Source: Acidobacteriota bacterium (GTDB lineage Bacteria; Actinomycetota; Acidimicrobiia; Acidimicrobiales; UBA8190). From it: DNA of 6,899 nucleotides. The stretch covers positions 1-6,899 of the forward strand of contig JAGWNV010000140.1 of NCBI GenBank assembly GCA_028872975.1, given 5' to 3'. Of this stretch, positions 4,864 to 6,899 are shown one piece after another; within the stretch, counting starts at the first letter, position 1; each line of letters opens with the position of its first letter. The position numbers and the translations under genes were made by a program. Below the pieces are notes generated by a model. It saw only the letters and a list, made by a program, of their open reading frames with translations. It ran no database searches and was not told the origin of the DNA.

Positions 4864-5247
4864 TCAGACCGACGGCGCGGCCAGGGCGCCCGCCCCCGCC
4901 GCCCCGGCGGCGGCCCCCAGGACCAGGACACGGCCCGTGACGGGCAGGCGGCCGAAGGCCAGGGCCGTGCTCAACGTGTCGCCCACGTCGGCCAGGCTGC
5001 CGGCCTCGACCCACCCCCGCAGGGGCGCTCCCCGGCGGGCGGCGAGGAGGGCGCCGAGCCCGAGGGCGATGTCGCGGGCGCCGAGGGCGCGGGCCAGGAC
5101 TCGGCGCTCGGCGCCGCCGGGCCGGCCCACCCAGGGTCGCAGGGCCAGGTCGGGGGCGACCATGGCCAGCGCCCCGAGGGCCACCCGCATGCCGGCCACG
5201 GCGAGGGCCAGGCGCCGGGCCGCCGGCTTCGGCAGGATCCCGGCCAT
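4864..5247 (-). CDS. Small multi-helix membrane protein (DUF4267-like)
   Basis: This 127-residue integral membrane protein has unknown function. It shows about four hydrophobic segments, near residues 13-31, 52-70, 80-97 and 103-125, rich in Ala, Gly and Leu. Between the first and second lies LALRPWVGRPGG, and the second carries LARALGARDIALGLGALLAAR. The pattern R-x-L-G-A-R-D-x-x-L-G-x-G and the following D-V-G-D-T resemble small DUF4267-type or related actinobacterial membrane proteins; the family call is from memory and moderate. Its ATG at 5247 comes one base after the TGA of the SprT-like gene (TGAGATG), and no Shine-Dalgarno sequence is seen, so translation is probably coupled to that gene. 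Sense codon use and a clean hydrophobic pattern mark it as real against the overlapping plus-strand shadow frames. Confidence 0.82.
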   Translation of the reverse strand: MAGILPKPAARRLALAVAGMRVALGALAMVAPDLALRPWVGRPGGAERRVLARALGARDIALGLGALLAARRGAPLRGWVEAGSLADVGDTLSTALAFGRLPVTGRVLVLGAAAGAAGAGALAAPSV

Positions 5248-5248
5248 C

Positions 5249-5665
5249 TCAGGCGGCGCGGCGGCGGGTGGGACGCCGGAGCCGGCGGGGGGGACGGTGC
5301 CACTCGGCCTCGGAGGGGTAGCCGAGGTCGGTGACGGCCTCCTGCCAGGCGGCGCCGTGGCGGGAGTTGGGCGCCAGAAGGTGGGCGTACTCGTGGCACA
5401 TCACCCGGGTCGGCCGCCGCGACCGGGTGAACAGGGAGCGCTCGGAGGCGACGCAGATCCAGCCCGACCACGGATCGTGATCGCAATTGTGGGCGTGGGC
5501 CTCGACGTCCCAGTCCGTCGCCCTCGGCCACCGCCTGCCTGCCACGCATCCCCCCACGTGCACGCCGCGGCACACCCGGGGGTCGAACCCGAATTCCTGG
5601 GCCCGATACCAGCCCACTTCCGACGCCTCCTTCTCTCCCCACCGCCAGTGGAGGCGAGGGTACAT
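5249..5665 (-). CDS. SprT-like zinc metalloprotease-domain protein
   Basis: This 138-residue protein carries H91-E92-Y-A-H95-L-L, the HExxH zinc-binding and catalytic motif, followed by APNSRH103-GAAWQEAVTDLGYP. The second block matches the third-ligand region of SprT/WSS1-like minimal metalloproteases (HExxH, then about seven residues to His, then a W/F helix and L-G-P/Y-P). The N-terminal half is unusual: it has five cysteines in all (C32, C40, C61, C71 and C90, the last just before HExxH) plus a His/Asp-rich EAHAHNCDHD segment, which may hold a structural zinc. There is no signal peptide or transmembrane helix, so it is cytoplasmic. The ATG at 5665 is the first M of the conserved-looking part; upstream in the same frame the sequence turns into shadow of the crotonase gene. 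No ribosome site is seen. The substrate is unknown; SprT relatives can act on DNA-protein crosslinks, which is not shown here. Confidence 0.8.
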   Translation of the reverse strand: MYPRLHWRWGEKEASEVGWYRAQEFGFDPRVCRGVHVGGCVAGRRWPRATDWDVEAHAHNCDHDPWSGWICVASERSLFTRSRRPTRVMCHEYAHLLAPNSRHGAAWQEAVTDLGYPSEAEWHRPPRRLRRPTRRRAA

Positions 5666-5746
5666 GTCGCCGGGCGCGGCCGCGAACGGCCCTGGTGGGA
5701 GTGGCCGGCGGGCGGGCCGGACTTGCCGTCGCCCGCCCCCATGGCC

Positions 5747-5752
5747 TATCTG
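5747..5752 (+). promoter_or_regulatory. Candidate -10 element of the crotonase gene
   Basis: TATCTG lies 6 nt before the ATG at 5759 and misses TANNNT only at the last base. With no Shine-Dalgarno sequence in front of 5759, a leaderless start is the simplest reading. If instead the ATG at 5741 is used, this hexamer lies inside the coding region and the call fails. Confidence 0.3.
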
Positions 5753-5758
5753 GGGTCG

Positions 5759-6568
5759 ATGCGAATCGCCCGTTACGAGGACTTCGAGCACCTCACCTTC
5801 GACCGCAGGGACGACGGCGTGCTCGTCGTCACCCTCGACCGGCCCGAGGTCCTGAACGCCGCCAACGTGCGGATGCACCACGAGCTCTCCGAGATCTGGG
5901 CCGTGGTCGACGACGACGACGCCGTGGGCGCGTCGGTGGTGACGGGGGCGGGACGGGCCTTCAGCGCCGGGGGAGACCTGGCCATGATCGAGGAGATGAC
6001 GGCCGACTACGCCGCCACCCTGGCCCAGTGGCGCGACACCAACGCCATCGTCGAGCAGATGCTCCTCGCTCGCAAGCCCATCGTCTCGGCCATCAACGGC
6101 GTGGCGGTGGGAGCGGGGCTGTCGGTGGCCCTCCTCGCCGACGTGAGCGTCATGGGCGCGTCGGCACGGCTCTCCGACGGCCACGTCCGCCTCGGGGTGG
6201 CGGCCGGGGACCACGCCGCCGTGCTGTGGCCGCTGCTGTGCGGCATGGCCAAGGCCAAGTACTACCTGCTCACCGCCGACTTCGTGGACGGCCCCGAGGC
6301 CGAGCGGATCGGGCTCGTCACCAAGTGCGTCCCCGACGACGAGGTGCTGGCCGAGGCGCTGGCGGTGGCCGGGCGGCTGGCCGCAGGCAGTGCCACGGCC
6401 GTGCAGTGGACCAAGCGGGTCATGAACCACTGGGTCCGCCAGGCGCTCCCGCTCTTCGGCGAGTCCCTCGCCCTCGAGATGCTCGGGTTCCTCGGGCCCG
6501 ACGGCCGGGAGGGGGTGGCCGCCCTGCGCGAGCGCCGGCCGCCCCGCTTCCCCTCGGCCGGGCGCTGA
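5759..6568 (+). CDS. Crotonase/enoyl-CoA hydratase family protein lacking both hydratase glutamates
   Basis: This 269-residue crotonase-fold protein opens with VLVVTLDRPEVLNAAN (21-36). The first oxyanion-hole block is AFSAGGDL (67-74) and the second is INGVAVGAGLSVALLAD (112-128). CoA binding and oxyanion stabilisation therefore look intact. Aligned by eye with rat mitochondrial enoyl-CoA hydratase, however, Glu144 falls on Ser122 and Glu164 on His142 (LSDGHVRLG). The next block, VAAGDHAAVLWPLL, differs from the usual PGAGGTQRL. It is thus probably not a classical hydratase and may be an isomerase, dehydratase, hydrolase or lyase-like crotonase acting on an acyl-CoA. The start is ATG 5759, the M of MRIARYEDFE, a leader common in this family; ATG 5741 adds six residues. 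It is divergent from the SprT-like gene (93-bp gap) and convergent with the L,D-transpeptidase gene (15 bp between stops). Confidence 0.9.
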   Translation: MRIARYEDFEHLTFDRRDDGVLVVTLDRPEVLNAANVRMHHELSEIWAVVDDDDAVGASVVTGAGRAFSAGGDLAMIEEMTADYAATLAQWRDTNAIVEQMLLARKPIVSAINGVAVGAGLSVALLADVSVMGASARLSDGHVRLGVAAGDHAAVLWPLLCGMAKAKYYLLTADFVDGPEAERIGLVTKCVPDDEVLAEALAVAGRLAAGSATAVQWTKRVMNHWVRQALPLFGESLALEMLGFLGPDGREGVAALRERRPPRFPSAGR

Positions 6569-6583
6569 GGTCGGCGCGAGGCC

Positions 6584-6899
6584 CTACTCGACGGTGACGA
6601 GGGTACCGAGGGGGGTCAGCGGGTAGACGACCCCGGCGTTGGACGGCGGCATCTCGACGCACCCGAGGCTCTGGGGGGTGCCGTAGCTGGGCCGGACGAA
6701 GCCGTGCAGGGCGTCCCCGCCGTGGAAGTAGCTGACCCACGGGATCCCGGGGTCGTCGTAGTGGGAGCCGTCGAGGTTGGTGCCGCTCATGGTGGTGGAC
6801 GTGTAACGGGCGTACACGGGCCAGGTCCCCACCTGGGTGGCGGCGCCCGCCACCCCCGTGTTGGCCGGCGTGCTGTAGAGCGGGGCGCCGTTGCGCCAG
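6584..6899 (-). CDS. L,D-transpeptidase (YkuD domain), C-terminal part, cut by right edge
   Basis: The last 104 residues are present, starting in-frame at codon 6898-6896 with WRNGAPLYSTPANTG. The first GTG inside (6853) is not a real start. The fragment shows the tail of a YkuD catalytic domain, the enzyme class that makes 3-3 crosslinks in peptidoglycan or attaches proteins to it, outside the membrane. The motif region is FHGGDALHGFVRPSYGTPQS, then LGCVEMPPSNAGVVYPLTPLGT. The likely nucleophile Cys is at 6661-6659, and the upstream His is at 6706-6704 (LHGF). The usual S/T-H-G-C motif reads S-L-G-C, lacking that His. The C-terminus LGTLVTVE ends right after the last strand, as in other family members. 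The N-terminal part, including any signal peptide or anchor, is outside the window. Confidence 0.85.
   Translation of the reverse strand, partial: WRNGAPLYSTPANTGVAGAATQVGTWPVYARYTSTTMSGTNLDGSHYDDPGIPWVSYFHGGDALHGFVRPSYGTPQSLGCVEMPPSNAGVVYPLTPLGTLVTVE

Noticed and set aside
4789..5334. Plus-strand frame starting inside the repeat array, a possible target of the array
   Set aside because: It is low-complexity (G, Q, R, D) and antisense to the membrane-protein gene; no ribosome site or domain, so not called as a gene.
5666..6430. N-terminal extension of the SprT-like frame
   Set aside because: Lies antisense to the crotonase coding region and has shadow composition; domain-like sequence begins only at the ATG at 5665.

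Overview
The window is very GC-rich DNA with dense, short-gapped genes, GTG/TTG as well as ATG starts, and several genes lacking a Shine-Dalgarno sequence but carrying a -10-like hexamer 6-8 nt before the start codon. With an F420-type luciferase-like oxidoreductase, a ZAS-type anti-sigma factor and a 'secreted repeat' lipoprotein, this points to a chromosomal segment of a high-GC actinomycete, possibly Acidimicrobiia. The class is inference; the GC richness and gene style are visible. No insertion sequence, tRNA, rRNA, CRISPR array or phage module was seen.

Layout. (1) 1-698, minus strand: a two-helix membrane protein with a proline-rich tail, whose stop overlaps the proposed TTG start of a truncated gene running off the left edge (probable alpha/beta hydrolase). 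(2) 905-2172, plus strand: an ECF sigma factor whose stop overlaps the start of its membrane anti-sigma factor. (3) 2176-2661, minus strand: a small predicted lipoprotein with secreted-repeat motifs, convergent with the anti-sigma gene. It is divergent, with a 25-bp gap, from (4) 2687-4594, plus strand: an LLM-class F420-dependent oxidoreductase followed by a short-chain dehydrogenase. (5) 4595-4863: a gap between two convergent gene ends that holds unexpected structure, namely a strictly 11-bp-phased array of GGTGA units, an inverted repeat, DnaA-box-like nonamers and a strong hairpin. (6) 4864-5665, minus strand: a SprT-like zinc-metalloprotease-domain protein tightly followed by a small multi-helix membrane protein. 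(7) 5759-6568, plus strand: a crotonase-fold protein lacking both classical hydratase glutamates. (8) 6584-6899, minus strand: the C-terminal end of an L,D-transpeptidase, cut by the right edge.

How they work together. The sigma/anti-sigma pair is a clear two-gene signalling unit in which the membrane anchor would hold the sigma factor until a signal arrives. The LLM and SDR genes may be co-transcribed and are both redox enzymes of unknown substrate. The rest looks like ordinary chromosomal neighbours. The most noteworthy element is the 11-bp-phased array at 4722-4798. Read on the minus strand, its units match the GTTCACC direct-repeat units bound by Streptomyces PhoP-type (OmpR/PhoB family) regulators, yet it sits where no annotated gene starts.
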